In this document: positions 18,064-26,946 of the stretch, in pieces
How positions within the stretch are numbered: the stretch's first letter is position 1
How the letters are laid out: every line of letters starts with the position of its first letter
Assembly (NCBI GenBank): GCA_947479475.1
Contig: CANJZW010000014.1
Coordinates: 1-62,688, forward strand
Reading direction: 5' to 3'
DNA length: 62,688 nt
From: Chthoniobacteraceae bacterium
GTDB taxonomy: Bacteria > Verrucomicrobiota > Verrucomicrobiia > Chthoniobacterales > Chthoniobacteraceae
The notes under the pieces: model-generated
The model's input: the letters and a program-made list of their open reading frames with translations, nothing else
Told to the model about the DNA's origin: nothing
Databases searched by the model: none
Position numbers and translations under genes: made by a program

Positions 18064-19674
18064 ATGGTTCCTTTCGGCGATTTCGAATATTTCGGGCTTT
18101 TGCTCTACGTCCTTTTGCCCCTGATCGTCCTTGGGTTGCTAGGGGTCTGCCATAGGGGATGGACGTTGCTGACGATGGCGGTGCTTCTTGTGCTGCAGGC
18201 GAGCGGAACGGTTCCTCTGCGCCCGGACATTCACGTTCGGGAAATTTATATCATCATCGGCTACACCGTGTTTCAGGGGGCCGTTGCCTGGGGGTTCTTG
18301 AAGTACAAAAGCCGCGCCGTCTTCTATAGCGCCGTGGGGCTCTGCCTGGTTCCGTTAATCACCTCCAAGATTCTGCCGAGTCTCTCACCGCATTCCGCCT
18401 TTGGTTTTCTGGGGATTTCGTACATCACGTTCCGGTCTCTCGACGTTCTTTTTTCCATTCAGGACGGGTTGATCAAATCCCTCTCTCCGGCCCCGTATGC
18501 GGCTTTTCTTCTGTTCGTGCCAGCGCTTTCGTCCGGGCCGATCGACAGGTACAGGCGGTTTTTGAAGGACTGGGAGAAGACCCGGGACAGGAAGGAGTTT
18601 CTCGAAGATTTGGATACGGCGCTTCACCGCATTGCCCGTGGATTCCTGTACAAGTTTGTGATCGCGGCGTTGATTAAAACGTACTGGCTGGATCCCTGGG
18701 CAACGGGCCGGAGCGTCGGCGCCCTCTGGATGTACATGTATGCGTATACGTTCTATTTGTTTTTTGATTTTGCGGGGTATAGCGCCTTTGCCATCGGGGT
18801 GGGCCGTTTCTTTGGGATTCGTCTGCCTGAGAATTTCGACCGGCCCTTTTTGTCGAAAAACATCCGGGATTTTTGGAACCGCTGGCACATCTCCCTTTCC
18901 TTTTGGTTCCGGGACCACGTGTACATGCGGTTCCTTCTTGCGGCGGCTAAAGGGAAATGGTTCACGGGAAAACACACCTCTTCCTATTGCGGGTTGTTTT
19001 TGACCTTCGGAATCATGGGTGTGTGGCACGGCCTTTCCCTCCATTACGTTGTATACGGCATTTACCACGCGGCGATTCTCAGCTTTTACGATTCGTTCGC
19101 GCGGTGGAACAAGACGCGTAAACTATTTGGTGAAAGTGCGGCACAGATTTTCGCCAATCGTCTGGCCACGTTTCACGTCATCGCGTTTGGGCTTTTGGTT
19201 TTTTCAGGGCGCCTGACTCCGCCACCCGCTCCCGCGATGGAGAAAATATTGGAAAAAGCGGATGCTCGTGAAGTGCATGGGATTGCGTGGGATCGATCGG
19301 CGCAGAAGAAGGAAATCAAGGTCGACCTGTTCATAGACGACGCCTTTATCGACCGCCGAAGCGCTGACTTTTTCCGCGAGGATCTGCGTGATCGCGGGTT
19401 TGGCGATGGGAAACACGGGTTCCGATTTGACCTGCCTTGGTGGGTGCGCGACGGGCGTCCTCACATCATCGAGGTGCGTGAATCAATCAACTCTGCTCCG
19501 CTAAAGGGCTCGCCGCTTACGGTTGAAGTTGAGCGCAATGAGGAGGAAATTCAGCGCGAGGAGGAAAAGCTGCGCAAGGCAAGGGATGCGGCGGAAGCGG
19601 CTGAGACGGCCCCTCAAACGCCCGCGCCCACCTCGCCACCCTTTCGCGCGCCGTCGCCTGCGGGTGACAAGTAA
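18064..19674 (+). CDS. dltB: DltB, MBOAT D-alanyl transporter with extra C-terminal domain
   Basis: The first ~385 residues are a full-length MBOAT protein with many hydrophobic helices. NIRDFWNRWHISLSFWFRDHVYMRF and GIMGVWHGLSLHYVVYGIYHA (catalytic histidine of WHG) are the family hallmarks, and the core ends with FHVIAFGLLVFSG, where normal DltB proteins end. It should pass D-alanine from DltC across the membrane. Unusually, about 150 more residues follow. Residues ~396-490 form a soluble domain (HGIAWDRS...VDLFIDDAFIDR...FREDLRDRGFGDGKHGFRFDLP...HIIEVRES), resembling beta-sandwich modules attached to some bacterial glycosyltransferases. A short Glu/Lys helix and a Pro/Ala tail end the protein. 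The last 61 bases overlap the convergent PHP gene. Confidence 0.9.
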   Translation: MVPFGDFEYFGLLLYVLLPLIVLGLLGVCHRGWTLLTMAVLLVLQASGTVPLRPDIHVREIYIIIGYTVFQGAVAWGFLKYKSRAVFYSAVGLCLVPLITSKILPSLSPHSAFGFLGISYITFRSLDVLFSIQDGLIKSLSPAPYAAFLLFVPALSSGPIDRYRRFLKDWEKTRDRKEFLEDLDTALHRIARGFLYKFVIAALIKTYWLDPWATGRSVGALWMYMYAYTFYLFFDFAGYSAFAIGVGRFFGIRLPENFDRPFLSKNIRDFWNRWHISLSFWFRDHVYMRFLLAAAKGKWFTGKHTSSYCGLFLTFGIMGVWHGLSLHYVVYGIYHAAILSFYDSFARWNKTRKLFGESAAQIFANRLATFHVIAFGLLVFSGRLTPPPAPAMEKILEKADAREVHGIAWDRSAQKKEIKVDLFIDDAFIDRRSADFFREDLRDRGFGDGKHGFRFDLPWWVRDGRPHIIEVRESINSAPLKGSPLTVEVERNEEEIQREEEKLRKARDAAEAAETAPQTPAPTSPPFRAPSPAGDK

Positions 19675-20360
19675 GAGCGCTTTTTGCTGAGACGCACCCA
19701 GTTGAAGAAGGTTTTTCGAAGCGCCTCCAAAGGGCTGAGCGGAACGCAGTGCAGCGAGGTTCCCTCTGCGAGGGAGTCCAGAATGGAGCGCATACTTAAG
19801 TTTGCTGCGGAAAAAATCGTGTGGGAGCGGCCGACGGAACCGTGGTGGTGGGAGTCGCTGCCGGCAGTCATCGGGAGCGATCGCCGGGTTGCGTAAGCCC
19901 TGGCGCTATCATTGTGGCGCTGGAGTGAGGTGGCCGCGTTGAAGACTTCAAGCGCATCCATTTCCAGTTCGTCGAGATGCCCTTCCCTGATTCCTGCCCG
20001 CATCCGGTCGTAGGGATGGGCTGGGATGGCCACCCCGTTCTGCGCGCGCACCATGGCGATGGCTTCTTTGGCGGGAATTCCTTTCAGCCCGTTTGGTAGC
20101 CACACCCCTAAACAAAGCAGGTGTCCTTCTTGAGTGGATATTTCAACCCCCGGGATAATCAAAAAACCGTCCACCGCTTCGCCGTCTTCACGCAGCAGAC
20201 CTTTGTCCCTGAGGTAGCGGCACCCATCGCAGGTATTGTGATCGGTGAGCGCAAATCCGTCCAAACCTGCCTTCTTTGCCGAGTGGATGATTGCCTCCGG
20301 GCTGCTGACTCCGTCTCCAGAAAAGAAGGAGTGTACGTGAGGATCAATGCGAAAGGCCAT
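19614..20360 (-). CDS. PHP-domain metal-dependent phosphoesterase
   Basis: A protein of about 248 residues with the PHP metal-binding pattern: DPHVHSFFSGDG (H-x-H), ALTDHNTCDG (D-H), IPGVEISTQEGH (E and H), IPAHPYDRMRAG (H) and TAGSDSHHHGSVG (D-x-H). Families like this hydrolyse small phosphoesters such as nucleoside bisphosphates or act on nucleic acids; the substrate cannot be told from sequence. I prefer MAFRIDPHVH at 20360; an ATG five codons upstream (20375) is possible. The gene is convergent with dltB and their 3' ends overlap by 61 bp. The C-terminal GDGARKGGEVGAGV is encoded inside that overlap and is probably not part of the enzyme core. Confidence 0.85.
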   Translation of the reverse strand: MAFRIDPHVHSFFSGDGVSSPEAIIHSAKKAGLDGFALTDHNTCDGCRYLRDKGLLREDGEAVDGFLIIPGVEISTQEGHLLCLGVWLPNGLKGIPAKEAIAMVRAQNGVAIPAHPYDRMRAGIREGHLDELEMDALEVFNAATSLQRHNDSARAYATRRSLPMTAGSDSHHHGSVGRSHTIFSAANLSMRSILDSLAEGTSLHCVPLSPLEALRKTFFNWVRLSKKRSYLSPAGDGARKGGEVGAGV

Positions 20361-20491
20361 AGAGAGGAGTATCATCCCCTGAAACGTCGCTTAGGAAAAG
20401 CGCCGATCTCTTAAACCCGGACGGGCGGGTCTCCAAGAGTGGGCGGCGGCCTGGCCGGGGTGGGTTAAATCGGCGCGCTTGAATGGCGAGC

Positions 20492-21454
20492 TTAAACTCC
20501 CGTCTGAGCCGGCGCCTGCGCGGGCTTGATTTCAGGCAGCCGAATGTCCCAAGCCAACCCAAGCATGGAAAGGATCCGGATCACACCGTAACTGCCGTCA
20601 AGCTCCCACCATTTCAGCCCATGACGCGCCGAGCGAGGGAAAGCGTGGTGCGTGTTGTGCCAGCCTTCGCCCATTGCCAGAACTCCGAAAATGAGGTTGT
20701 TGCGGCTTTGGTCTTTGCTGGGGTAAGGACGGCGGCCCCAAATGTGGCAGGCCGAATTGACACTCCAAGTCACGTGATGCACGAGGAAAAGCCGGACCAA
20801 GCCTCCCCAAACGAGTCCTGTGATGGCGCCCTTCCAGGAGAGGGTGATGAGTCCACCGGCGATGGCTGGCAGGAGGAATGTGAGACCGATCCAAAGGGGA
20901 AAGAGAGCATTGATCGCGCGTAGGGCGCGGCTGTTTTGGAGGTCCTTGATGTAACGCGCCATGTTCGGGGTCGCAGGCCTGAAAAACCAACCCATGTGAG
21001 CGTGCCATGCCCCTTTCAGAACGCCCCAGAAGCCTGAACCGTGGTTGCAGGGGGAATGCGGATCATCCTTGGTGTCGCTAAACTGGTGGTGCCGGCGGTG
21101 TGTGGCGACCCAATCAAAAAGAGACCCCTGAATGGCCATCGAACCGAGAATTGCAAAAACACACTTCACCCACGTAGGGGTTTCAAAGGATGCATGGGTA
21201 AACAACCTGTGGTAGCCCACGGTGATACCGAGCATGGTCACGGCGTAAAAGCCCAGCATGAGTCCCAAATCAACCGCGCTAAATCCCCAGCCCCAAACGA
21301 CAAACGGCGCAACCACGATCCCGATAAAAGGAACGATGATGACAGCCAGTGTGGCGGCCCGGGTTCCTACGGAGACTTTTTCGGTTTCCGTAGACGCGAT
21401 TTTGTCGGAGTTGACGTCCAACGGAGTAGATGCGGAAGGTATAGAATTCATCAT
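20492..21454 (-). CDS. Acyl-CoA/acyl-lipid delta-9-type fatty acid desaturase
   Basis: An integral membrane di-iron desaturase of about 320 residues. Three histidine boxes are visible: GYHRLFTHASF, WVATHRRHHQFSD and GWHNTHHAFPRSARHG. Two hydrophobic pairs flank them (AATLAVIIVPFIGIVVAPFVVWGW and LGLMLGFYAVTMLGITVGY near the N terminus; ALFPLWIGLTFLLPAIAGG later). These enzymes put a double bond into saturated acyl chains using O2 and so adjust membrane fluidity. WELDGSYGVIRILSMLGLAWDIR near the end is usual. Two adjacent ATGs (21454 and 21451) precede NSIPSAS; a start at 21502 would add 16 basic residues. It appears to be a single-gene unit. A 13-bp dyad lies upstream at 21530-21542. Confidence 0.9.
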   Translation of the reverse strand: MMNSIPSASTPLDVNSDKIASTETEKVSVGTRAATLAVIIVPFIGIVVAPFVVWGWGFSAVDLGLMLGFYAVTMLGITVGYHRLFTHASFETPTWVKCVFAILGSMAIQGSLFDWVATHRRHHQFSDTKDDPHSPCNHGSGFWGVLKGAWHAHMGWFFRPATPNMARYIKDLQNSRALRAINALFPLWIGLTFLLPAIAGGLITLSWKGAITGLVWGGLVRLFLVHHVTWSVNSACHIWGRRPYPSKDQSRNNLIFGVLAMGEGWHNTHHAFPRSARHGLKWWELDGSYGVIRILSMLGLAWDIRLPEIKPAQAPAQTGV

Positions 21455-21529
21455 ATTGGGGTGCAGGGGCTTCTCCCAACACTTCTTGCGCACGGATTGC
21501 ACAAAGCGAAAAGTTGAAATGGCACTTGG

Positions 21530-21542
21530 CTATTTACAATAG
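21530..21542. promoter_or_regulatory. Small dyad upstream of the desaturase gene
   Basis: The 13-mer ctatttacaatag is a perfect inverted repeat with 5-bp arms and a 3-bp centre. It lies about 75 bp before the desaturase start in an AT-rich patch where a promoter could sit. It may be an operator; a chance occurrence is quite possible. Confidence 0.25.
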
Positions 21543-21813
21543 GATGACTTCATTTTCCATCATTTGTTTTGTCTTGGTGGCTCTCCAGCCCTTTTGTGGG
21601 CTGTGCTAGCGTTATTTTTGGATCCGGAAAAATCACCAAACTGCCTGTAGCGGGGGCGAGGGCTATCGCATTTATAAGGCTTCACAAACGCTTGTTTAGA
21701 ATAGCCTTATTGCCGGATTTATCCCCGCTGTCAACTGGCGCTGAACGCCTCTAGCGCGCTCCGCCGCACGTTTCTGCGCAGTGCCGGGGACGAGGTGCTC
21801 ACGGGGGCGGGTT

Positions 21814-21828
21814 CCTCAAGGCTTGAGG
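21814..21828. repeat. 15-bp palindrome after the bat-type operon
   Basis: cctcaaggcttgagg is a perfect palindrome around one base, about 32 bp past the squalene-cyclase-like stop. It could form a short hairpin with a 5-bp stem, but no T-run follows on either strand, so it is not a classical terminator. Confidence 0.3.
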
Positions 21829-21859
21829 CTTGTGCTGTGGGGATCCGTCCGTCGCAACA

Positions 21860-22897
21860 TTACCGTTGATAGATTGGGAGGTAGTGGTATTTGACGCTCA
21901 GGCTTAGGATGGCCATCGCGGTACGGTAGACGCGGTTGCCTTCATTTCCCCCCGCGCTTTTCCACGAGCCATCATCTTCTTGGAGAGGGAGAAGCACTTC
22001 AGAAGCACGCTTTGCAGCCGTTTCCGAGTGTTCCCCACCCCTTTGGTACATGCCTTGAGCGTAGTAGTAGGTGCCGTAGTAAAACCATGAAGTCGTTGTT
22101 TTCGGGGGATTCTGCAGGAGCCAATCGGAGGTGGAAATGACCTCCTTGGAGTCGTATTCGCCGCAGACCTGAAGCGCTAGAAGCCCCTCGGCTGCCGTTG
22201 ACCACACCGGAGCCTGGTTGATTTCATAGCTGAATCCCACTGGGGCGTTCAGCCTGCCTGTGTCTTTGAAGGAGCGTTTGATATAACCGACGGCCGTATC
22301 GATTGCATCTTTGGGTACGGTGAGGCCTGCGTTTTTTGCGGCACGCAAAGCCATGAGTTGCCAAATCGTCACGGACAAATCGGAGTCGGTAGCCTGGGGC
22401 GTGTAGCGCCATCCGCCCTCAGTACCGGGGCGTTTTTGAACTTGTTGGGCTCTGAGAATTAGATCGATGGCGCGCTGACAACTTTGCCGAAGCGTGGCGT
22501 CCTGCTCTGCATCGCGTCCCATACCGAGCATTTCAGCGAGAAAAAGCGTCGTGATGCCATGGCCATACATTCGGGAACCGTCTTTGGCGCCAAAATAGCC
22601 TTCGCGATCCTGTCTATCGCCTCCGAGGAGAAAGGTGAGGGCTTTTTGAACGGCTTCTCCGCCAGGAGTGTGATCGGAGGGCAGGTTTCCAATTGCAGCG
22701 ATCGCGAGGCCGCTGAGGGCCGTGATGGCAGTCTCGTGTGCGTCCGTTTCGCGGATGGCCCCGCGTTTGTCCTGTTTCGTGATGAGGTAGGCCACCCCGT
22801 TCGTGGTTGCATTATCGATGCTGTCGGACTCGGCGTGTGAGACAAGCGATTGAAAAAAAAGGAAGCCCGAAAGGGCGAGAATGAAGTGCGGGATCAT
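21860..22897 (-). CDS. Exported squalene-cyclase/prenyltransferase-repeat protein
   Basis: A 345-residue protein with a signal peptide (FILALSGFLFFQSLVSHAES). The rest is an alpha-alpha repeat domain of the terpene cyclase/prenyltransferase type: AVQKALTFLLGGDRQDREGYFGAKDGSRMYGHGITTLFLAEMLGMG, then GGWRYTPQATDSDLSVTIWQLMALRAAKNAG, and later WFYYGTYYYAQGMYQRGG. Despite the fold name, small exported members like this lack the long cyclase architecture and no terpenoid role should be assumed. They are commonly found in MoxR/BatA operons of Planctomycetes and Verrucomicrobia. Its start overlaps the upstream stop by four bases (ATGA), so translation is coupled and it is the last gene of the operon. 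Confidence 0.85.
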   Translation of the reverse strand: MIPHFILALSGFLFFQSLVSHAESDSIDNATTNGVAYLITKQDKRGAIRETDAHETAITALSGLAIAAIGNLPSDHTPGGEAVQKALTFLLGGDRQDREGYFGAKDGSRMYGHGITTLFLAEMLGMGRDAEQDATLRQSCQRAIDLILRAQQVQKRPGTEGGWRYTPQATDSDLSVTIWQLMALRAAKNAGLTVPKDAIDTAVGYIKRSFKDTGRLNAPVGFSYEINQAPVWSTAAEGLLALQVCGEYDSKEVISTSDWLLQNPPKTTTSWFYYGTYYYAQGMYQRGGEHSETAAKRASEVLLPLQEDDGSWKSAGGNEGNRVYRTAMAILSLSVKYHYLPIYQR

Positions 22898-25800
22898 GGG
22901 CTTGATTTGACACCGCGCGCTCTTTCCGCAACGGCCTGGAAATAGGCGTCTATGGATGCACGATACTCGCTGGGGGTGCGTTCCTTTTTTCCTGCCATGA
23001 GATCGGTGGCAAGGCGTTTTGGAAGGTTGCCCCAGTTTGCGTCGCCTCCTTTGTCGGCCAGAGGCAGTCCGTTGCTGTTCGAGGGAGGGGCCTCTTGGGT
23101 TCCCTCATTCGAGTTGGAGGGGGACGAGCCCTCCGTGCTGCGTGCGAGACGGTCGGATTCCTTTTGAGCATCGACGGCCGCGCTAATGGCTTTTGTTGCC
23201 GCGTCGGTGCGGCCTGATTTGAGCGCTTCAAGCGCGTTGTTGAGGGCCTTTTGAGAATCTGCTGTTGGGAGGGACTGCGAGGAAGGAGATGTTTGTTTTT
23301 TCTCAGCAAGCATTTCCTCTAGTTTGGCTTGAGCTTGTTCGGCAGGAGACGCTGCGAGTTCAGCCATTTTGGCTGCACGGGATTCCCTTGCTTCAGCGGC
23401 ATCCCGTGTACCGCTCTGCTGTTCAGAGTTTCGCAAGTTCTCCCTCGAGGCTGCGATTTGCTCGGGCGTGCCAGATTCAAGATTCCTGAAATGTTTGGCG
23501 AGTTGTTGTAGTTGTTTGGCGGTTTGACTCTGCTGGTCAGCGGCTTTCTCCAAGGCTTTGGAGGCTTCGCTTCTGGATGCATTCGCTTCTTTGAGAGAGG
23601 CGAGGGCTTTTCCTGAATCCTTCAGTTGCGCTGCTGCCGCATCCGCATCTCTGGCTGAAGCGCGCCCTTCAGCGCGTGCGGAGTCCTGGCGGCTGGCTTC
23701 GGCCTGGAGTTCCTGCCGCAACTGCTCGAGTTGACGTGCCAGCTTTTGTTCGTTCTTGAGATTGGCTGCGGGAACAGGCGGGGTGGTTTGGGGCTCCACG
23801 GCTTTGAGTTGCCGCGTCTCGTTGGCAGCCTGATCCGACTTTGCGGCTAGAGCGTCCATCCGCGTAGCGATTGACGGAGAGAGCGCGTTGAGGGTGTCCC
23901 TTGCCTTTTTTTCGATTTCTAAAACTGCTTCTGCGGCCTGTTTCAGCGATTTCGCAGCCTCTTCGAAGTTCTGCTCGTTTTTTGCAAGGAGCGCGTTGTG
24001 AGCAGAAGTAGCCGCCGCGGCGGCAGCCTCCGGAAGGCCCGCGCGGCGCATTTCGGGAGCAAGCTTTTGAAGCTGTTCTGCCAGGGCCTTCTGCTGGATC
24101 ACATCGGGCGCGTGTGGCGCCTCCGGCTCCCGGGTTGCGTTGTGGGAAAGAAGATCGGTGTTCCTTCTGGCTTCGTTCAAGGCTGCGACGGCCTCAAGGG
24201 TTTGAAGGGCGCGAGCCGCTGCGGCTGTTTTGGAGTGAGCGTCCGCGGGAGAATCGGCTCCGGCGGCCGAATCCAGGGCGGAGGCCGCAGCGCGCAGATC
24301 ATGGTCCATTTGAGGAGAGGCGTTTCTGCGCGAGGCTTCCACGCGGGCATCAGCGCGTAAAACAGCGGCTTCCGCCTCAAGGCGTTCATTTGTGAGAAGG
24401 GTTTTGTCTTCGGGTGCGATTTCCTTTCGTTTCTCCAGAGTCTCCATTTCGCGGGAGGTTTGAGCGAGGCGTTCTGAGTTTCGGGATTGCTCGTTCTGGA
24501 GCCGCTGTCTGGCCTTTGAGGCGGCCTCCTGGAGGGCAGGGGCCAAGGCTTCGAGTGTTTCAGCCGTTTGCCCAAGGTCTTTGGCAAGTGCTTCACCTGC
24601 CTGGATGGCGGGAGTGGCTGAAGCTGCCTCATTTCGAGCGGTGATTTCGCCCTGGGCAGAGCGCAAGAGCCGGTCTGCCGTTTGCAGATCTTTTTGTAGG
24701 GTGGTCCGGACGTTCTTGAGTTTTGAAGCGGCTGTGGGTGAGCGTTCTGAAAGGGTTTGTAACTGAGTCTGCAAGGTGGCGGCGGCAGATTGATTGACCT
24801 GTTGGCGGCGAAGCGCCTCAAGGAGGCCTTCGTTTGAGGGGGAGTCGGCATTGCCTTCGGGCTGCTTCTGGGTCTGACCGAGGGTCGCCTGTTCAGTGGC
24901 GATCTGGCGCGATTCAGTGGCCAAGGCTTGCGCTTCCATGGCCGCCAGTCGCGTCTGGGCAACGTCTCTTGTGTTGTTTGCCATTGCGGCGCCTTTTGCC
25001 GAGGCTTCGGCGGCCCGTTTGAGTGTTTCGATTTGAGCGACTGGAGCTTTTGTTTCGCTGTCGGGCGGGGCGAGTCGATCGAGTGCCTGAAGAACGGGCC
25101 CAAGTTCGCCAAGCTCTATCCGGTTGAGCGCTTGAGCCTGAAGTTTCAAATCAACCAGAGCGCCGAGGTTACTCTCGTTTTTCATTTGGCTCAGAAGCTC
25201 TTCCCTGGCGGCGGCGGCGTTTTCCACCGCAGAATCGAGCGCCTGTTTTCCACGCGCGATGGACTGGGTTTGTTTCAGTGCATTTGGAGTGCGTGCCTCG
25301 TTCTCGGCTTTTGCTTCCTGCAGAGATTTTGCGGCCTCGTTTGCCTGCCTTGAAACCTCCTCCACGCGTCGTGTGAGGGCGCGTTGTGATGCAAGGGCTG
25401 GAGAGGCCGATGGCATCATGCCACGGGGGGCAAAGGAAATTTGGATCGCACGTGACTCTGTCCTTTGTCCCTTGGAATCGACGGCTACAAAACGCACGGA
25501 AATTGTATCACCCACCTTCGGGTTGTGGAGCAAGGGATCCCATAAGCAACGAATATCGTGGTGTTTTTGAGTTGGGATTGTGGCGGGCAGGGGCCGCCAG
25601 GCGCCCTGATTCAGGCTTGTTTCTTGCGTGAGGGAGGCGAGCCCGTAATCGTCTTCTGCAGCGCCGGTGAATTCGACCTTTTCACCCAGGGCCAGGACCA
25701 GGTCTTGGGCCGGCGTTTCCATGGTGATTGATGGAGGCAAGTCGATATCAACATGCACTTCATTTTCAAATCCCTTGGCAGAACTAAAGTGAGTTATACT

Positions 25801-26928
25801 TGAGATTAGACGTAAGGAGTACAGTCCATTTTGGTTTAAAAGGAGCTTCGTGTGCAGGAGCGTTTTGTCCGCGGGATCGGTGGTAAGAACGATTTCATTG
25901 ACTGTTAAACCCGAGGAAAATTTAAGCGTTCCGGCTTCGATGGGTTGGTCTGCCTTGAATGTAAGATCGACTAACGTTCCCTCAAGGGCGCTGATTTTTC
26001 CGGTCGCAGAAGTCTCGGTCGTCTCGGGCAGGTGGGTGTATGCAGGCGGGTGGTAGACTCGTGTGAAGGTTAGAATTTTTGGCCGGGCTCTCGGGGTGAG
26101 GTGGAAGAGTTTAGTGACGCCGTCTCCTGCTTTGATCCGGTAGTCGACGGGTGATTGTTCCACGTTCATGTCCGCTTGAAAGCGGTTTGCGCCGACCGAG
26201 TTCATGGAGATGAATCCTCCAGCGGGGGAGGCACTCGGAACGTGAAGGGTAGACGTCTCAACCGGCTTTCCCTGGATTTCAACCGTCACGGAAATCGGTT
26301 CCCCGGCAGGAACCGGCCCATCGTTGGGAGAGGGAGCCATGACCGTAATGATGCTTTCTGAGAAACGTTCGAGGGGTGCCAGAGGGAGGAGGACTCGGAG
26401 GCATTGCCGAATAAAACGTGGGCCGCCATAACCCATGCAGATGACCAGAGTGAGCAACGTGCCCGCCGCGGCAAAAGCATCGCTGCGGATTTTGAGCCAT
26501 GGGAGAAGGCGGGTGCAGTCCACGGCGGCGAGCGTCATGGCGGTCCGTTTTTGGTGAAGTTCGCGGAGGACAATTGAATCACCGCTGATTCCCGCAGGGC
26601 CGCTCAGTTCGACGGCAGAAAGGAGGGCGCCTTTGATTGAGGGTTCGGCTTGTTCGAGATTCGTTGCGAGTTCCCGTGGCGTGAGAGGGGTTGTGAGGAA
26701 AGTTCCCGCCCTGAACCAGGCCGCTCCCACGGCGGCTCCATAAATAACGGCCGCTGCGGCTAATCGCGCGGGGTCTTCGAAAAGCAAGGTGCCGTCGAGT
26801 GTGGCGCATAAAATGGTGAATAAGCCCAGAGCGGCGCAGGCTGTGAAAAGTCCTCGAATCAAAACCAACTTGCGGCAGCGCGCGTCAAAGGTCGCGAGAA
26901 GCTTTTGGAGATCGGGATGCAAGTTCAT
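22894..26928 (-). CDS. DUF4175-like membrane protein with very long coiled coil
   Basis: A 1,344-residue protein. The N terminus has paired membrane helices (LIRGLFTACAALGLFTILCATL and LAAAAVIYGAAVGAAWF), then ELATNLEQAEPSIKGALLSAVEL and a further helix (AAAGTLLTLVICMGYGG). Residues ~200-510 look like beta-sandwich modules (ITVMAPSPNDGPVPAGEPISVTVEI; VRFVAVDSKGQRTESRAIQISF). From about 520 to 1,250 the sequence is an almost unbroken Ala/Glu/Gln/Lys-rich coiled coil, and the Ser/Asn/Pro-rich end closes with an EYRASIDAYFQAVAERARG helix. This layout is like DUF4175 proteins of bat-type operons. I infer a membrane-anchored, periplasmic rod; partners are unknown. It starts 18 nt after the upstream stop and overlaps the next gene by four bases. 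Confidence 0.75.
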   Translation of the reverse strand: MNLHPDLQKLLATFDARCRKLVLIRGLFTACAALGLFTILCATLDGTLLFEDPARLAAAAVIYGAAVGAAWFRAGTFLTTPLTPRELATNLEQAEPSIKGALLSAVELSGPAGISGDSIVLRELHQKRTAMTLAAVDCTRLLPWLKIRSDAFAAAGTLLTLVICMGYGGPRFIRQCLRVLLPLAPLERFSESIITVMAPSPNDGPVPAGEPISVTVEIQGKPVETSTLHVPSASPAGGFISMNSVGANRFQADMNVEQSPVDYRIKAGDGVTKLFHLTPRARPKILTFTRVYHPPAYTHLPETTETSATGKISALEGTLVDLTFKADQPIEAGTLKFSSGLTVNEIVLTTDPADKTLLHTKLLLNQNGLYSLRLISSITHFSSAKGFENEVHVDIDLPPSITMETPAQDLVLALGEKVEFTGAAEDDYGLASLTQETSLNQGAWRPLPATIPTQKHHDIRCLWDPLLHNPKVGDTISVRFVAVDSKGQRTESRAIQISFAPRGMMPSASPALASQRALTRRVEEVSRQANEAAKSLQEAKAENEARTPNALKQTQSIARGKQALDSAVENAAAAREELLSQMKNESNLGALVDLKLQAQALNRIELGELGPVLQALDRLAPPDSETKAPVAQIETLKRAAEASAKGAAMANNTRDVAQTRLAAMEAQALATESRQIATEQATLGQTQKQPEGNADSPSNEGLLEALRRQQVNQSAAATLQTQLQTLSERSPTAASKLKNVRTTLQKDLQTADRLLRSAQGEITARNEAASATPAIQAGEALAKDLGQTAETLEALAPALQEAASKARQRLQNEQSRNSERLAQTSREMETLEKRKEIAPEDKTLLTNERLEAEAAVLRADARVEASRRNASPQMDHDLRAAASALDSAAGADSPADAHSKTAAAARALQTLEAVAALNEARRNTDLLSHNATREPEAPHAPDVIQQKALAEQLQKLAPEMRRAGLPEAAAAAATSAHNALLAKNEQNFEEAAKSLKQAAEAVLEIEKKARDTLNALSPSIATRMDALAAKSDQAANETRQLKAVEPQTTPPVPAANLKNEQKLARQLEQLRQELQAEASRQDSARAEGRASARDADAAAAQLKDSGKALASLKEANASRSEASKALEKAADQQSQTAKQLQQLAKHFRNLESGTPEQIAASRENLRNSEQQSGTRDAAEARESRAAKMAELAASPAEQAQAKLEEMLAEKKQTSPSSQSLPTADSQKALNNALEALKSGRTDAATKAISAAVDAQKESDRLARSTEGSSPSNSNEGTQEAPPSNSNGLPLADKGGDANWGNLPKRLATDLMAGKKERTPSEYRASIDAYFQAVAERARGVKSSP

Positions 26929-26946
26929 GGGGAGTGAGGAGACGGA

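Larger units (their letters stand above)
21455..21859. other. Intergenic region without a recognised gene (405 bp)
   Basis: It lies between the start of the desaturase gene and the stop of the squalene-cyclase-like gene, so it carries the desaturase upstream region and the 3' end of the bat-type operon. I see a short AT-richer dyad (21530-21542) and a GC dyad (21814-21828), but no convincing open frame, tRNA fold or strong terminator with a T-tract. Confidence 0.6.

Noticed and set aside
21860-22897. True squalene-hopene cyclase for hopanoid synthesis
   Set aside because: The protein is about half the length, exported and placed in a MoxR/BatA operon; it lacks the DxDD-type cyclase centre as far as I can see.
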